From: Zingiber officinale
Taxonomy: Eukaryota; Streptophyta; Magnoliopsida; Zingiberales; Zingiberaceae
NCBI RefSeq assembly: GCF_018446385.1
Contig: NC_055996.1
Span: forward strand, 132,790,532 to 132,854,531
Length of the DNA stretch: 64,000 bases
Reading direction: 5' to 3'
Each line of letters opens with the position of its first letter. Position 1 is the stretch's first letter. Position numbers and translations under genes: made by a program. Shown piece after piece: positions 42,459-56,760 of this stretch. Under the pieces are notes generated by a model. It saw only the letters and a list, made by a program, of their open reading frames with translations, searched no databases and was not told where the DNA came from.

Positions 42459-45400
42459 ATGGAGGCCTCGGAGTACTTGGGTGGGATCGGAGGGAAGTTG
42501 CGGCGGAAGCCGCACCGAAGAGTCGCCGCGACGCCCTACGATCGTCCTGCAACTGCCGCACGCACCATCAGCAGAGGCAGGTGGCTGTCGAAACTCGTCG
42601 ATCCTGCATCGCGGTTTATCGCTAGCAGCGCCTCCAGACTCTTCTCCTCCATGTTCCGAAAGCAGCTCACCGCACCGACGGCTGAGAAAGCTCCAGGTTG
42701 GAAGACCTAACTTTGTCTTTTTGTTTTTCCGCTTTCGTTTTTTTTTAAATTTTTTTTAGGTTTGTGCTTTAATTTGATGTTTTGATGTCCTTTCATATTC
42801 TAAATGACATGTACTATTATTTTTGATTGATCCAAGTGATCGTTATTAGGGTTTCAGCAATATGAAAATGAAATGGATGACCGGTTAACATTTATTCATA
42901 AGGGAAAAGACGCATGATTATATATTCATCAGAAGAAGACATCTGTTTCATTTGCAGAGTTTATTACCTGACTTTTCCATATTTATATAGATATCATTTA
43001 TATAGATATCATGGTGTTTAAAATCACACCTTTTCTGATCTCATCTTGATACATTCAATTGCGTGCTTTGGACAATTGGCAATAACTTTTACCTTTAACA
43101 AGGTTCAGGATGTTGCTGAAAGGCTATGTTGTATCTATTTGTATATTATTTTGTTTCTCATAACTATGTTTCATTGATTTTCTTCCAAAAGTAGAGTCCT
43201 TTATCGTGTTGATCTATCGACAAGTTTGTAGCCATCTTCTTTTCTAACTAGAAGGTTTTGTATGTCATTTAGTTCATGTAGGAAATATATACTTTTGATC
43301 CTAGATAATGGAAGTCTGCTCCTTCACATCTTATTTGCTCTTTTGTAACTTGACAAGCGCATTCTAAGATCTTATGTGATAATTTGAACTGGTAGTTTGA
43401 ATTTCTTATTGTTAGGTAGCTTGTATCTTAAGATATCTTGTGTGCTCAAAGAAATAATGCATTAGAAACTCATACTCTACTGTGTAGTTTGAAATGGTAT
43501 GTCTCCCTTGATATATATGTAATACACATATATATGAAGCCTCGACTGAAACACCACGGGCACAAATGCGCATCGAAGCGTGTTGAGATGAATTTAATTG
43601 AGTTAACACACTTATGACAATATAATTGACGCACAATTGTAAGTTAACTACACTAATTATATCCTTAGCTTATGTTGCTCTTGTAGTTCGGAGATCACAT
43701 TTAGAGTTGGTTTATGATTATAAAAAAAAACATAGCTTCCCTTGTACTTGTTGTGATTACTTTCTAATGTCTTATACTGCTCCCTATTGAGTGTTTAATT
43801 AACAAGACTATCTTTTGGTCGAAATTGAGAATGTCTTTCCTTACTTGCGGTTATTTGTATTACATTTTTGAATATTTGAGCTAATGTTCATATGTGGCTT
43901 GGAAATTTTTATACGCAGGTGAAGTATCTCAGTTTCAATCTGCACAAGAAGTTGTAACAGCAGTATCCCCTGTGAGTAACTGAAACCTATTTTTAATTGC
44001 ATCAATTATATTCAACATTTTGCATGGCATCAATGATAATTTTTCCCTCTTTCTCCATATGAAATTTATTGAGCTGGTGAAAATCATGTGTTTTCTATCA
44101 CCAACATTTATTTCACATAAAATACTCTAGATTTTTTGAAGTTTATTACTATTATTAAGGAAGTAGTTTATGAAAACAAGACAACAGTGAGTTGATCATG
44201 GAGAGTACCAAACTATATGCCTGTTAATCAATGCCACATTTGCAAAAGCACCATTTCAAGATTTGCTCATGCAAAGGCCTCTGTCCTTAACTTACCTGGT
44301 CCTGTATGCATGCATTTTCTATTTTCGTGTTCCTACATATGATGGGCCATTGAGCTTGGACACTTACAATTCAATGTTAGTGGTGAAAAGATGGCAAAAC
44401 AAGGGATGGTGTGCAAGGGATGGCTTATGAAAGCTCATTTGTTCCAAACCCTTTCATTGGTGAATCTAAGCCGTACGATGGCATCTTAATCCTAGGATTG
44501 TGTTTACTGTGAGCCTATCTCAAAGAACAAAAGTTAGTAATAATGTCTAACTTGACATCTTTACTGGCATTGTTATTGAAAATAAATGTGTGTAATTTTA
44601 TTGCTATGAGCCTATAATTAACTTGACTAATATGATTGTTTAACATGCTTGTGTTCTAATCAACAGACTGCATACAATTAAAATTTTCCACTAAATAAGA
44701 TCTTGTTATCAATAACTGTTAACAGTCATCACTTAGACTCCTACCAAGTGTTGAGGGCAGACTGATGGGCATTTGTGTATGATGCTATAATTCTCCAAAT
44801 CAAAAGATTGTCTCTGTCAGTTGAAGCAGTGAATTTGGCATTCCCCACGAGCCAATTTAAAGGATGATGAGGCAGAGATAGAAAACTACATAGGATCACC
44901 CACTCTATATTGATAGAAACCGAAATATGATTTTGCAACTAGATGATTTAGTAACACAGTCCAAGGTCCTTATTTATTAATATTCATTTTCCATTGCTTT
45001 CTTTGAATCATGGCATCTTTTGCTCCATCTAGCAATTGATTTACTGTTGTCATTTGCCATGCAGGATTTGCCGATTGAACAACCAGAGAATGAAGCTGAA
45101 AACAAAAATGTTGCAGCAAATAATCTTGAGGATAACGTAGTGTTGGAATTTGGACAACTTATTAAGGAGAAAAGTTTCACAAAGTAAGTAACTAACCCAT
45201 GCGGATGTTGGATATGAGATGTGTATGGTCATCATCAGTATCACCTCAATTTCCTGCAGCTACTAACAATGATGAGTTTCTTGGGTGTCTAACTTCTGCC
45301 ACAGCAGATTTTACATTCTTCTCATGTTAGAAATATGAGAATCTTCCCAAAGAGCTAGAAAGGAAGTTGATTATTAGTTGTCATATTGGCACTAGATCAT

Positions 45401-48400
45401 TGTTTAATTTTATTTTGTTTTGCTCATTAAGTTAATGAATTGAATTTATCGCATGCACACAAGGCTTTATCTTAGATTTTTGTGTTATTTTAAGCAGCTT
45501 TTAGTGTTAATAATTGCATTTTAATACCATTCTGAAATTAATAATTTGATCACATGCATCTGAAGTTTTTGTTTAATTTTTATGTGTTATTTAGTAATGA
45601 CTACGTTCAAATCCTAAGAATCCTTATATTCCTGACAGAGCTCAATATGAGCATCTGATTGATGTACTGAGGTCAAGAACTACTGATTTGGATACAACCA
45701 ATTCTGGTGCAAATGGTGAAAAGATAGATGATGTTATTGTTCCCCAGCCAGCAACAAGAACAGACAACTTCAGCTTATGTGAAGATCATGTAAGATCTTG
45801 AGATGTTTTAGCTCTTTGAGAAAATTAATATTCTTAATTAGAACATTGCAATCCTGTAATACCTTTTGTTTTTATCTAGCTCACATAGTGTTTAATCTCT
45901 TGTGGGAATACAAAGTTCCAAAATCTTAGTTCCTATGGCTACAGTTTCCGGACTTGAATGCCAACCATTTTGAGTTGGTTGTGTTTAGTTCCAATATACA
46001 CATAATATTTCAGCTCATCACACTCGGTTATCATCCTCAGGAGTTATCTAATAGTTTCTTCATGAGATCTAATCTGCTTCTAACTTTTATGATAACCTAA
46101 ATTTTCCTAACACTTCTTGAATTTTATAGGTTACTGATGGTCATGCTGTCACACCAGTGGAACTTGCTAAAGAATATATGCGTGCCAAGGTTTCAAGTGC
46201 CAGGGTTTCCAATGATTCCCCTTTGTCTCAAAATTGGCAAAGTCATCTCTTTCATAAGAATAAAAAAGTGCAAGCTAATTCACATTATGGTGCAAAAAAG
46301 TTAGATCTTAAAATTCCAAGATCTCTAGCTCAATTGCCTGCCATGATTCCTGAAAGTAGTTATTTAACTCCAAGGTCTCTTGGAAGATCTGGAACGTATA
46401 AAATGGAAGGCTCTCTGTATGCTAAGGTTAGTGCTGTTACCATGATGCATTACATAATGTGGCTGCATATAAATCTTCAGTTTGTCTTTATTATGAAAAC
46501 TGCCCCTTAACAATGCCTTTTTCAGTCAAAGGTCGAGGAATCTTTGAAAGATGACTATGCTGGAACCTTTTCTGTAAAGACACCATGCAATGAGCATGCA
46601 GGGGGGCAGGTGAATTATTGACCTTTTTTGTCAACCTTTTAGAAAGTTTTAGGTTGTTTTATGGAACATCTAATTTCTAAATTGTTTGTTGCAACATTAA
46701 ATATTTGGGATATAGTGTCTGATCATTCCAAATTTCAAATTATCTCATTATTTATAGGTATTGAAACGAAGCAGTTCAACATTGTACAGTGATTTTCGAT
46801 CTACTTGTCCTATACGGAGGGTCCGTCAAAAATTGGGCATCAATTCATCGAATAGAATAATGCATTCAGTTTTACCTGGAAACAGTGAGCCTTGTAGTTT
46901 GACTGTCAAGAAGGGTTTTCAAGATCCATCACAAAATCAATGTCCTCATAATTTGGATGCACGGGAAGAAACTGAGGGCAACAAAATTCTCAACAAGGCT
47001 GTTGCTTCTGGTTCAGTTCAGTCAAGAGAGATGGAAAACAAAATATTGCAAGGCCTTGATAAATTATTGCCTTCCCCGAAGAGAAAATCAATGAAGCTAA
47101 AGGATAATCCTGTTGAAGAATCACCTTCATATGGGATACATACACATCCAAAAGGTGAGGCTCTCATAAGTTTAACCATAGAGCATAAAAATAGTACAAA
47201 TAGTAATCTTGCTTGTTCAATTGCAGGTACTGGTGATGCTTTATGTGATAAACAAGGAAGGCTTGATATGCTTCAGGAGAATGGTCCATCGACTGCTTCC
47301 ATGCATGATAATAATGTTGTGGATGCTGGAGTCTCAGATTACATTGCTGTTTCTGGGAATCAGAAACCAGCTTTTCAGATTGGAGAATTTAAGGTACAAA
47401 AGCTCTCCCTGTGTCATGGCTGAACATGTTGTGACCCTGATTTCATCTCTATAATTAATTAATATGCCTATCCTATATTGAAGGGGTTTTCATCACATTT
47501 TGTTCAGGATACAGTAGTAAATAATATCGAGGGATCTTCAACAATATCCAAATATAGCAAGGATTTTTCTTTTCCTTCCATAAATGTTTCATTTACTTCT
47601 GAATTACCTCCGACACCTACTCTGCCAGGACCATTTCTTGAGAAGTCTATGGTACAAAAAGTACAAAGTACTACTCCTTTGGTTATATCCGGTTCCATGG
47701 AAGCCAGCACAACACAGTCAGACACAAATCGAGACAGTTCTCATGCCGTTTCTACCCTAGAAAATTGTACAAGGTATGCAGTTATGTCTACTGATTGGTT
47801 TTATTATTACCAGTATTGGTATCTACTGTGGGTCATATCAAGGATTTATCCTTAAAGCCATTTCTTTCAGTCTTCTATTTGTTTTTGTAAGGAAAAAAAG
47901 TATGGACGCGATAGGTAACTTGAATAAATCCTTAGCGCAGGTTGCAAAATGGGAATGCAGCTTTTTGAGACATGTATAAGTTATCTTATATTGTTCATTG
48001 ATAGTGAGATAACTAATATGATCAATGCAATTAAAGAAACAATCTGAATTTCAAATTTTGAATTACAACTCATTTTTGATAATTATTTATTTTGGTGTTA
48101 ATAAGATTGGTATCTTTTAGTTTGGTAGGGGTTTTTGTTAATCTGGTGGTAATTTAATGAGATTATTTTGATTTCAAATTAGTGTTTTTTTTCTTAGTTT
48201 GGTTAGAGTTGAGTTTATAGAATAGTTTTCATCCAATTTGTGGTTGAAAACTAAGGCACCAATGCTTTTGGTGGTTGAAAATAATGAAAAACATTAGTGT
48301 TCATCCAATTTCCTTTAAAGAAGATTTGATGTTTAATTTTCCTTTGTTCCCATAAACTTGTCTTCCTTTTTTCTTCTTCAATCATTAGTTTCAGCAATGA

Positions 48401-50157
48401 TTAATGACATTACTTTCTGTATTACCAGGTTAAATCAAGTTTCATCTTCATGCGCTGATTCTGTTCCTGCACTCCATTTTGAGCCTACAGCCTCAATAGT
48501 TTCTTCCACTCTGGCACCTCAAATTAGTTCTGGGAATTTGGAAGGAAAGCCTAGTGATGCATCGCCTTTCATCTTGAATAGTGCAAGTCAAGACACAGCT
48601 TTTAAATTTGGAAGTAATTCCGTTGCACCAGTGGCAGTGTCGCGGTTCGCAAGTCCTAGCAGTGACATGGATTGGGCAGCACCCACAGTTTCTAGCTCTG
48701 AAGTTGGTTCTGCTCCATCAAGTCTGTTACCAGAGAGTGGCAGAAGCCAATCTGCTCTTCCAGCAAAAATGTTGTCAGGTGCAAGCAACAACTTTAGTTT
48801 CAATTCGTTGAGATCTAATAATTTATCCTCTCTGGACAAAAGCACTGAAACTTCATCCACTGTTGCTGTTACTGGATTAGTAGGAACTTTGGCAACTCAA
48901 CAAACTTCTGATGTTTCAGCAAGTCAATTCCAGTCAACTTCTGAGAATAGAGCAAACAATAGTTTTGTGTTGGCACCACCAATAGTTTCCAGCTCTGGGA
49001 GCAGCTCAGCAGCTGCTGCATTGAGTTTCTTTCCAAGTTCCGGCAATAAACAAGCTGCCATTGAGCCAATTTTACCTGATGCAAATAACACAAAATTTGG
49101 TTTTGGTTCAACAAAGTTTAATAATTCTGCCTCAATAAATCTGGGCAGTAGCACCAAAACCTCTCCTGGCAATAATATTACTGGATTTGCCGGAACTTTT
49201 GGTAACAGAGCTAATGATGGTTCTATTCTGCCGACATTTGGTGTCCCGAGCTTTGCAAGTAGTTCTGCTGCGTCAAGTCTGTTTCCTCATGCTGTTTCCT
49301 CAACCAATAGCTTCTCTAAACTGGGTTCAGGACTTAATAATCTAGGCTCATCTTTAACAGACGCCAAAACCTCTCCAAGCGTTAATTTTACTGGATTTGG
49401 CATGCAGTCAACTCAAATTCAGAGTGGAATCCCACATATTTCTAACTGCTCAATGAGTCAATTTCCGTCGTCGTCTATTTCCAATTCAACTTTTGGAACG
49501 AACGTTGCTTCCTCATCAAGTTTAGGCAGCTCACCATTTGGAGCAACAGATACACATTCCAAGCTGTTTTCATCTTTTTCAACAGGTGCTGGTTCTTCCA
49601 GTATCAGTGCTGCTGCTGCTGCTACAACCCTTCCCTTAGCAGCAACCCCTGGTTTGTTTGGTTCTAATTCCTTACCACCGACATTCCTTGTTTCAAGTGC
49701 ATCTTCTGGTGGCTTTGGTTCTACTTCCGTACAATCAACAATCGATGCACCTTTTGTATTTAAATCGTCATCCAATCCAGCATTTTCTGCTAGTCCTGCT
49801 GGTACTTCATTTGCATCTGGACGTCCAGCAGTTGGTTTCAGTTTCAGGACGACCAGAGATGATCAGTTGAGTATCAAGCAAAGCCAGACCGTAGGTGCTA
49901 AGCAGTCAACAGGCAGTATGGTTCAGCAGTTCAGCCAATCTGGCACTTCATCTGCTGCAACAGTTTTCAGCGCTCCGGCAGTCCATTCTACTCAACAGAA
50001 TTCTTTTCTTCCTTCCATTCAACCACAATCGCAAGTGGCTGGCAGTGCTCAAATTCCCCAAGGAGGCACCTTTGCTATGGGTAGCAGTGGTGGCGGCAAC
50101 GGTGACAAATCCGGTCGTAGAATAATTAAGATTAGAAGAGACAAGAGGAAAAAATAA
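42459..50157 (+). CDS. NUP1: Nuclear pore complex protein NUP1/Nup136 (plant FG nucleoporin)
   Basis: Nine exons: 42459-42696, 43919-43971, 45065-45183, 45639-45789, 46130-46426, 46526-46609, 46758-47393, 47508-47773 and 48429-50157. All have GT-AG borders and one continuous frame, giving 1190 residues. Landmarks of plant NUP1 are: a basic N-terminus ('GKLRRKPHRR'); 'QYEHLIDVLRSRTTD' (exon 4); 'PVELAKEYMRAKVS' at about residues 196-209; 'PIRRVRQK' at about 332-339; a Ser/Phe/Gly-rich FG region from about 640 to 1160; and a basic C-terminal tail 'GRRIIKIRRDKRKK'. It sits in the nuclear basket and works in mRNA export and nuclear shape. FG repeats here are sparse and Ser/Thr-rich. A 72-base stretch in exon 7 (47155-47226) looks like an intron whose retention keeps frame. 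Splicing it would give 1166 residues. Confidence 0.93.
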
Positions 50158-50159
50158 AC

Positions 50160-51233
50160 ACAGTTGCGACGCAAGAACATTTCTTGCTTGCGTGATCAAA
50201 GTGTTGTTGCTGGAAGTTAAATCATGGTGAAGTGGTCGTGGAGCTTTAATTCCTTATTATGTACGGCCAATTTTGGTCCACCTGTGTCAGAAGGCATAAT
50301 ATTTGTGTATTGATGATTTATATTTATTATGTGCAAATACATATAATTTTTCATGCCGAACCTTGTAGTGATATGTCATAGCAGAGTTTACACCTGTGCC
50401 TTCTTATACAAAGGCATCTGCGATCGGGATCACAACTGATCGATCATAGGCTTCAAATCAAGTCAATGGCTAGTATGTCTCTACCTAACTAAGCACGTCA
50501 TCCTTGCTAATATTGTATAAAGGCCTCCAAATCTCCAGCTTCATTGATACACCTCTCATTTAGAGTCCACTTCATCCTGCTTTCAATAACTCAAATGTGT
50601 TGGAGCTTTCTGAACTTGCTTTATGTCATCGTTCTTCGTAGCTCTAAGTTCACCTCAACGTAAGAGCTCCAATCCCTCAAAAGCATTAAACTCTGTAACT
50701 CTGTAAGTTCACTTCATACCATTTTTCTCCTCACCTTTCAAGTTCACTTCATACCATTCCCTCCAAGTCCCACATCGACATAAATTCGTTGTCTGTACCA
50801 AATTCCTCGACAAGAAGATCTACTTGTGCCAAAATATTGCTTTTGGTTTCATGAACTGGCTCTTGACCATAATTATAATTCAACTGATCCAACACCTAAA
50901 AGCTTTGACTGGGTGACAATATCTTGAACTAATGCAAAACTTGCCTCAGTTCAAGTTCAATAAATCGAGCCAGATTCAACTCCAAAAGTGAATTAGTTAT
51001 GCTTGCATACAAGCGAGCTGATGCTCCACTACATGACAGAGACATGCGAATTTTGAAGTGAAATTCTGGGGACATTAGATTATCTGTGTTAACAATATCA
51101 AGGATACCTTTGTCAGGCATCTCTATATCCTAAGATTAGTTGCTTTTCTAATCAATGAATAGAAAGAAACTAACACAATATATCTAGTTTAGAAACTACA
51201 AGAGAGCATGCATACAGCTTAGCATGCTCTAAA
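50160..51233. other. Tail-to-tail spacer between NUP1 and the nucleotidase gene
   Basis: The first ~200 bases are probably NUP1 3' UTR. 'aagttcacttcataccatt' occurs twice (about 50705 and 50741) in what may be a worn repeat. No gene is seen. Confidence 0.5.
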
Positions 51234-54200
51234 TCAGGGATCCTGAGGACACAGTTGAGTTACAAGCTCAAGAACTCCTCCCATCGATCCATCATTCTGC
51301 AAAAATATTAATTTGTCAGGTGCAAGGACATTCCAGTGGCAAAAAAGCATCATGGTTGTATGTGTAATATGAAAAGTCACAATGACAGTTGACATGATGG
51401 CATACCAGGTATACGATATCAAATGCATCGACATAATTCTGGAGGGACGTCTCTGTGTTAGTATTCCTGACAAGGAAAATAGACGTTTTGAGAGTATAAG
51501 CTAGAGACAATAATCTACAAAAGTATGCCTTCTGGCATCATAAACATAAAAAATTCTCAATTTTTTCCAACTTTATTTCTTGTGGAAATTTGTTTCACGG
51601 ATAAAACTTGCAGAATTTGGAGCTTTGCCCTTTAGTTGAAGCCCCCTTTGAACACTAGTAAACTACATGAGCATTTTTCTTGTTTATGTAAACGTTTCCT
51701 CTCTTTCGTGAGGTTCATATATGTACGTTCTAGGTATGCGCATACGAAATATTGAGTTTATGCACAATGCTTGACATTTAAACACAAAATGAGCAATAGT
51801 ATTCTTACCATTTTCATCCTCTCTCCTATTACATCAATCTAAGCCATTAGTCTTACTGTTTTCTATGAACTCTAGAAATTTCTCTATTCTGATCAAGAAA
51901 AAGCAATCAAAGGAAACCTAGATGTGGCCAGTGTGGAATTGGGCATGATGCTGAAATATTATAGGGCACTAGGGACTTTTGGTTGTGGAAGTCTAGGACA
52001 CTAAATTCGAGATTATCCAAATTTCCATTGATACAGTTCTCAATATCCATGGACCTTAAAGTAGGCAGCACTAGCTAGGAATCCATGTGTCACCATAAAG
52101 TTGGACTTGTATGGCTTTCCACTAACAACTTAAGGGTAGTTCGTGTTAGTAGAAACCAAGACGTCATAATCTTTTTGTATGGATATGTTTACTAATGCAT
52201 ATATGTCCTATGCCAATTGAAAATCATGCTGTCAAGGTTGTAAGAAGTTTCTAATCTTTGAAAATTCCTCCGAATTATAGAACAGTTTAATCTACCTGGA
52301 ATGCCTTATTTGCAGGCATAAACATGCATGAATTTAAAACTCAATATTGACAACAGGAAGACTCACAGGAATCCAATAGCTACACGGTTTTCATAGTTCA
52401 GACCATCAGACATGCCCAAGTCACCAATATGATCTCCAAGAAGCAGCACATTAGTTCGTTTCTTAACCAAGGAATTATCAGGATCGGATTCATTGGGATC
52501 TCCAAAATTATCGTGAACAGGTGCAGCCATATCCAGTGCATGCTCATTCTTGTTGAGAACATGAATTGTCTTCCCTGGAAGAAAAAGAATGCATCATGAA
52601 CATTTGGATATGAAGAACAAAATTTATCAGCAAAAACATCATGAAGGGTGACAGCCAGCTATTAACCATTTCAGCAGTCCCACTTTTAGTGGTTTGAGGT
52701 TAGAAAAACCAAGATTTGGTGGGCTCATTAGGAACATGTTGCTCCCACCATGAATAGGGAATAATCTCACACCCAACACGGCATGGTCAAGACCAAAGAG
52801 AAGAAAAACACATCCAAATTTGGATGAATATGAACATAGACCAGAAGGGCCATGCCCAAAGTGCCAACATATGAATAGGCTAATTGAACTTGCTAACAAA
52901 GATTTCCTATTAGCATCAAATGGATTAAATTTGTGCCAAAGCAGTAAAAATATAGCATCGAGGTCAAGCACGGCAACCACCAAAAGACCATCATTATCTT
53001 TGTCTGATTTATTACATGCTTCCAGTTATATCATTCATGGGTTAATTTGCCGGTTACTTATCACCTATTTTCCTATACTCATAGCAATTTTAACAATGAA
53101 AGATGCAAAGAAGTTCATGCCTAAAATTTTTGCAATATGACTTGAATATTAAAAGAGCAAAATCATAACATATTCAAATTTTTGAAGCTATGGATTTCTG
53201 AGATTTCAAGGAAATATTTTTTTAAGAAAACAAAGAAACACCTTTAAAGGCAATAAGACGGCCAGTTTCATCGAACACCATTCTGTTAGAAACAACTTTA
53301 ATATTCTCAAAAGATCTATGTAGTTTCTGCCTGAAAACCTGACAAAAGAAAACAGTTGTGTTAAGAATAGTATCAAGAAGTAATATTTTTTCTAATTTTT
53401 AATTTTATTTCATAAACTAATATTTGCAAAGTATTCATCAAACCAACTTCTTCTATGATGTCTGCAAGACCTGCAGAGAACACAAGAACAGGCACACCTC
53501 TTTTCTGCATTGCAGAGGAAAAAGGTCTGTTAGTTTTCTCATCTACAGCCAGCCATAATCAATTTTTATTTACTGAAAAATAAAATTTCAGTATGAGATT
53601 TTAAGCATCAATCCTCAAAAAATAATGACAGATAAACTTTACAAAGTTTTTAGAACTAGACTACAATTAGCTTCAACTGTGAATTACAAATAAGTAATTG
53701 GAAGCAAATATTGACATGGCTGGTCCACACAAATCATCTCGAGAACAATCATATTCATATTAAAATCAGTTATCCCCTTTTGTTAGTTAGAAGAAAGGAG
53801 AAACTATAGACTTCAATCGGGTGCATCTTATAAAATCTAGTGATGCATGATTAAAAATACATAACCCGTGTAGAACGACTATTATCCTAACACTTTTCTC
53901 AGTTCAAAATAGAAAAACAAACAATACAAAGTGATTCAGTAAAGGAATTAATACATCTCAGAGTTGGTGAAAGGAATGAGTTTATTTAACACAAATCGAG
54001 CGTCGTGATATTGTCTCAGATCTTATGTAACAAATCAGTGAAGCTCTTATTTAACAATACAAAGTAATTCCAAAGGACTAGTGAGACTGTCTCAGATCTT
54101 ATGTAACAAATCGAGCCTTGTGGTGTTTCTTAATGACAATAGAAGTCTTGCTTTACCAAATGTGATAGCTTCCATTTTTCATGCATCTACTTCGGTTGCA

Positions 54201-56760
54201 TTACTTTTAGACTCTTCCAGCTTAGTGATCATGTGTTTCTAAAGCATCTTTCTCCTGAGATCCATAAAATTTTCACGTTTTCAAGTCATAATTAATCATT
54301 CATTTTGATGTCTTTATTAAGTTCAGTCATAATATTCTTCAAAGCCCTCGCAAACTTCAAAAGAATTAATTGTAGCTAGATTGCTTTTCAATTCTACAAA
54401 CATATGGACTATTCATATCTAAATATAGAATTTACAGAATAAAGTGTCACAATGTTAAAATGTTGCTTAACTTCCAATCATTTCCAAGAAGCTTATATAT
54501 TATTATCTAATTTAGCCTATGTGTATAAGAGATTTTGCACAAATTGACAAATAATAATGCAACTCTTTGTCATAGTTATTATACAATACAAAAAGCAACA
54601 TGATCTACTTCATATAGTAAAAATAATAATAATTTATTTTGATAGTTACTAGTGATATACCCTCACATAGAGGTCAATAGAAAAGTAGTAGTTATGTAGC
54701 TGAACCAAATATTTGGGACTAGCACAGCTAAAAAAGATGATGAATCATGAATGTCATAATAACAGAAAAATGAACTGTATAGTTTATATAAAATGTAATA
54801 TATTTTTTAATGTTGTAGGTTTTGAATTGTATAGACTCAATGTGGTTCAACCCTTGCGCGAGACCCTGCATTGCCAAGAGTTTCTTGCACCGGATTGCCC
54901 TTTTAGGTTTGGAATATTCCATAGACTAGAATTTGTAAATCATATTCCAATCCTAGAATAGGAAAGTGAATCTAAACTGTCCGCTACAACCATATGCATA
55001 TAAAAAATGCATTAGGTACGTACCTCTAAGAATTCAAACAACTCGACAACTCCATCCCTAAAAGCAATTGTAGACTCAGAAACAGATCTCTTAATTGCAT
55101 CATAGGTAAGGCCTCCCTCAATAAGAAGGCCATGCGTCTTCTCCCACCTGTAGGATAACGATTATGATGTAAAATTATAAAGTATTAGAAAATGGCCTTT
55201 GAGGGTTTCTTAAACATACCGCATAGAAACTATAGCCAAGATGAGAATATCGAGCTGGATCACAAGGTTATTGGGAGAATTCAAATGAAAATGCTATTAT
55301 GCATGAGTAGTTAGGTGCAACATCAATAGATGATACAATTAAGAGTATAACTAAGGTCATACTGACATATTTAAAAACTACTTGGGCATTTCATAGTTAG
55401 ACATGAAAACAATGGCGAGATAGGATGAAGTATTACATGCCTAATAGTTGGACGATTTGCTACCATGCAAGACCTGGCTTTTCTGCTATACCATTACCCT
55501 TCCTAGTCCATCTGTAATGCCTATTATTGTTTAACATTCTTGACAATAAAGATCTTATTAAAACAATACTAATTCGCCCTTTCCCACAATATGTTCTTGA
55601 TGAAATTCAATATACAAGAAACCTAATTGTAAGGTTTATACTTTACTTTGATGAATTACAAACACAGAAGACACTACCATCAGATAGAATCTTACTCTAA
55701 AGGAATATCCAACAAAAACATACGACACAGACTATTCCTGTGGAATTCCAGTGTGAAGGAGAATAATCTGACTGGAAAATTAAGCAACAATTTAAATAAA
55801 GAACAATATTAACAATGTGTGAGAACTGAAAAGCCAAGGAAACACTAATGCCAGAGTGGCGAGTTGCAGGACCAAACTATGCACACCAAACAAAGCATTG
55901 CACAACAACTGGCTACAGTTATTGAGTAGTAATTAATCAAAAAAGCTATCTAAATATTAAGATAATTAATAAGAAAATAAATAGACGTGTCGAATTACCC
56001 AAATTTTCAGACACTTAAAACAACCAAATTTCTGCATGTGCATCATCATATGAACATAAATTTGATATAGTAGCAAATTCCTCTAAAAGTTGGTTATGTA
56101 AGGTTCAAAGGGAAGTAGAGATCATATCCATTTTAACAGGAAATAGAACCATTGACATAGCTGAGGTATAATTTAAGTTTTTGTAGGAAATTCATGATGG
56201 ATCAATGTAATAAAAAAAACAAAAAAAAAAATGCAGGACTGTACAGAAGGAAGAACATTAGTATACCATTCTTCCATTAATTTCGTCTTCTCTTCGATAG
56301 GAATATCTGGAGAGATCTCCAACGGATGATAGTACTCATACAAAGCCTGCCTCTTGGCATCATAAACCTGATTCCCCTGCTGTAACAATCCATGGCTAGC
56401 TAATGACAGCAAAGAAAACGATAGACTAAGACACAGCTGAAACAAGCTTTAAACTTATCGACCGAAATAAACGGGACAAAGTGGTCTAAGGAAGCCTACT
56501 TTGACCACGGATACCATTTATCCAATACTTCGTCAGCGTGCCGTCAAAATCCGCAATCACCTGAGTGTTTCACATACATCCAAAAGATTGAACATTTCCG
56601 ACCCAGCAAAAGGTTCAAGGGCTGAAGGGTTAAGCAGAAAGCGAAAGAGCCGCACCTGAACATTAACCGGGCCAGCGCTCCGGATCGCGGCCTTCTTCTT
56701 TTCCAACAACTCAGGGTCTCGGACAGCGACGCCGGGAGCCATCATGGTCTTGGGGTTCAT
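51234..56760 (-). CDS. HAD-type cytosolic 5'-nucleotidase III / 7-methylguanosine phosphate-specific nucleotidase-like
   Basis: Nine exons on the minus strand: 56760-56656, 56560-56500, 56399-56267, 55147-55024, 53504-53448, 53338-53242, 52574-52367, 51466-51406 and 51296-51234. GT-AG borders keep one frame, giving 302 residues, the usual length. Residues 39-45 are DFDGTLT, with nucleophile Asp39 and acid/base Asp41. Later come 'SHGLLQQGNQVYDAKRQAL', 'FSAGLADIIEEVF', 'NRMVFDETG', 'LLLGDHIGDLGMSDG' (the magnesium-binding Asp pair) and 'GFLNTNTETSLQNYVDAFDIVY', all hallmarks of UMPH-1 enzymes. It removes phosphate from pyrimidine or m7G monophosphates in the cytosol. Exact substrate is not decidable. 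The upstream frame is open for 74 more codons to an ATG at 56982. Confidence 0.94.
54800..54904 (-). mobile_element. Au-SINE remnant in intron 4 of the nucleotidase gene
   Basis: The minus strand reads 'aagggcaatccggtgcaaga', 'aactcttggcaatgcagggt', '...gcaagggttgaaccacat', 'tgagtctat', which follows the 5' half of the plant Au SINE ('gggcagcccggtgcac...gcggggtccgggga...gggtctatt'). The 3' half is worn away, so it is an old copy. Confidence 0.6.

Noticed and set aside
42250-42759. 169-codon open frame overlapping NUP1 exon 1
   Set aside because: It is in another frame, crosses the exon 1 donor into the intron and is Ser/Pro/Arg-rich. The NUP1 frame has clear family motifs.
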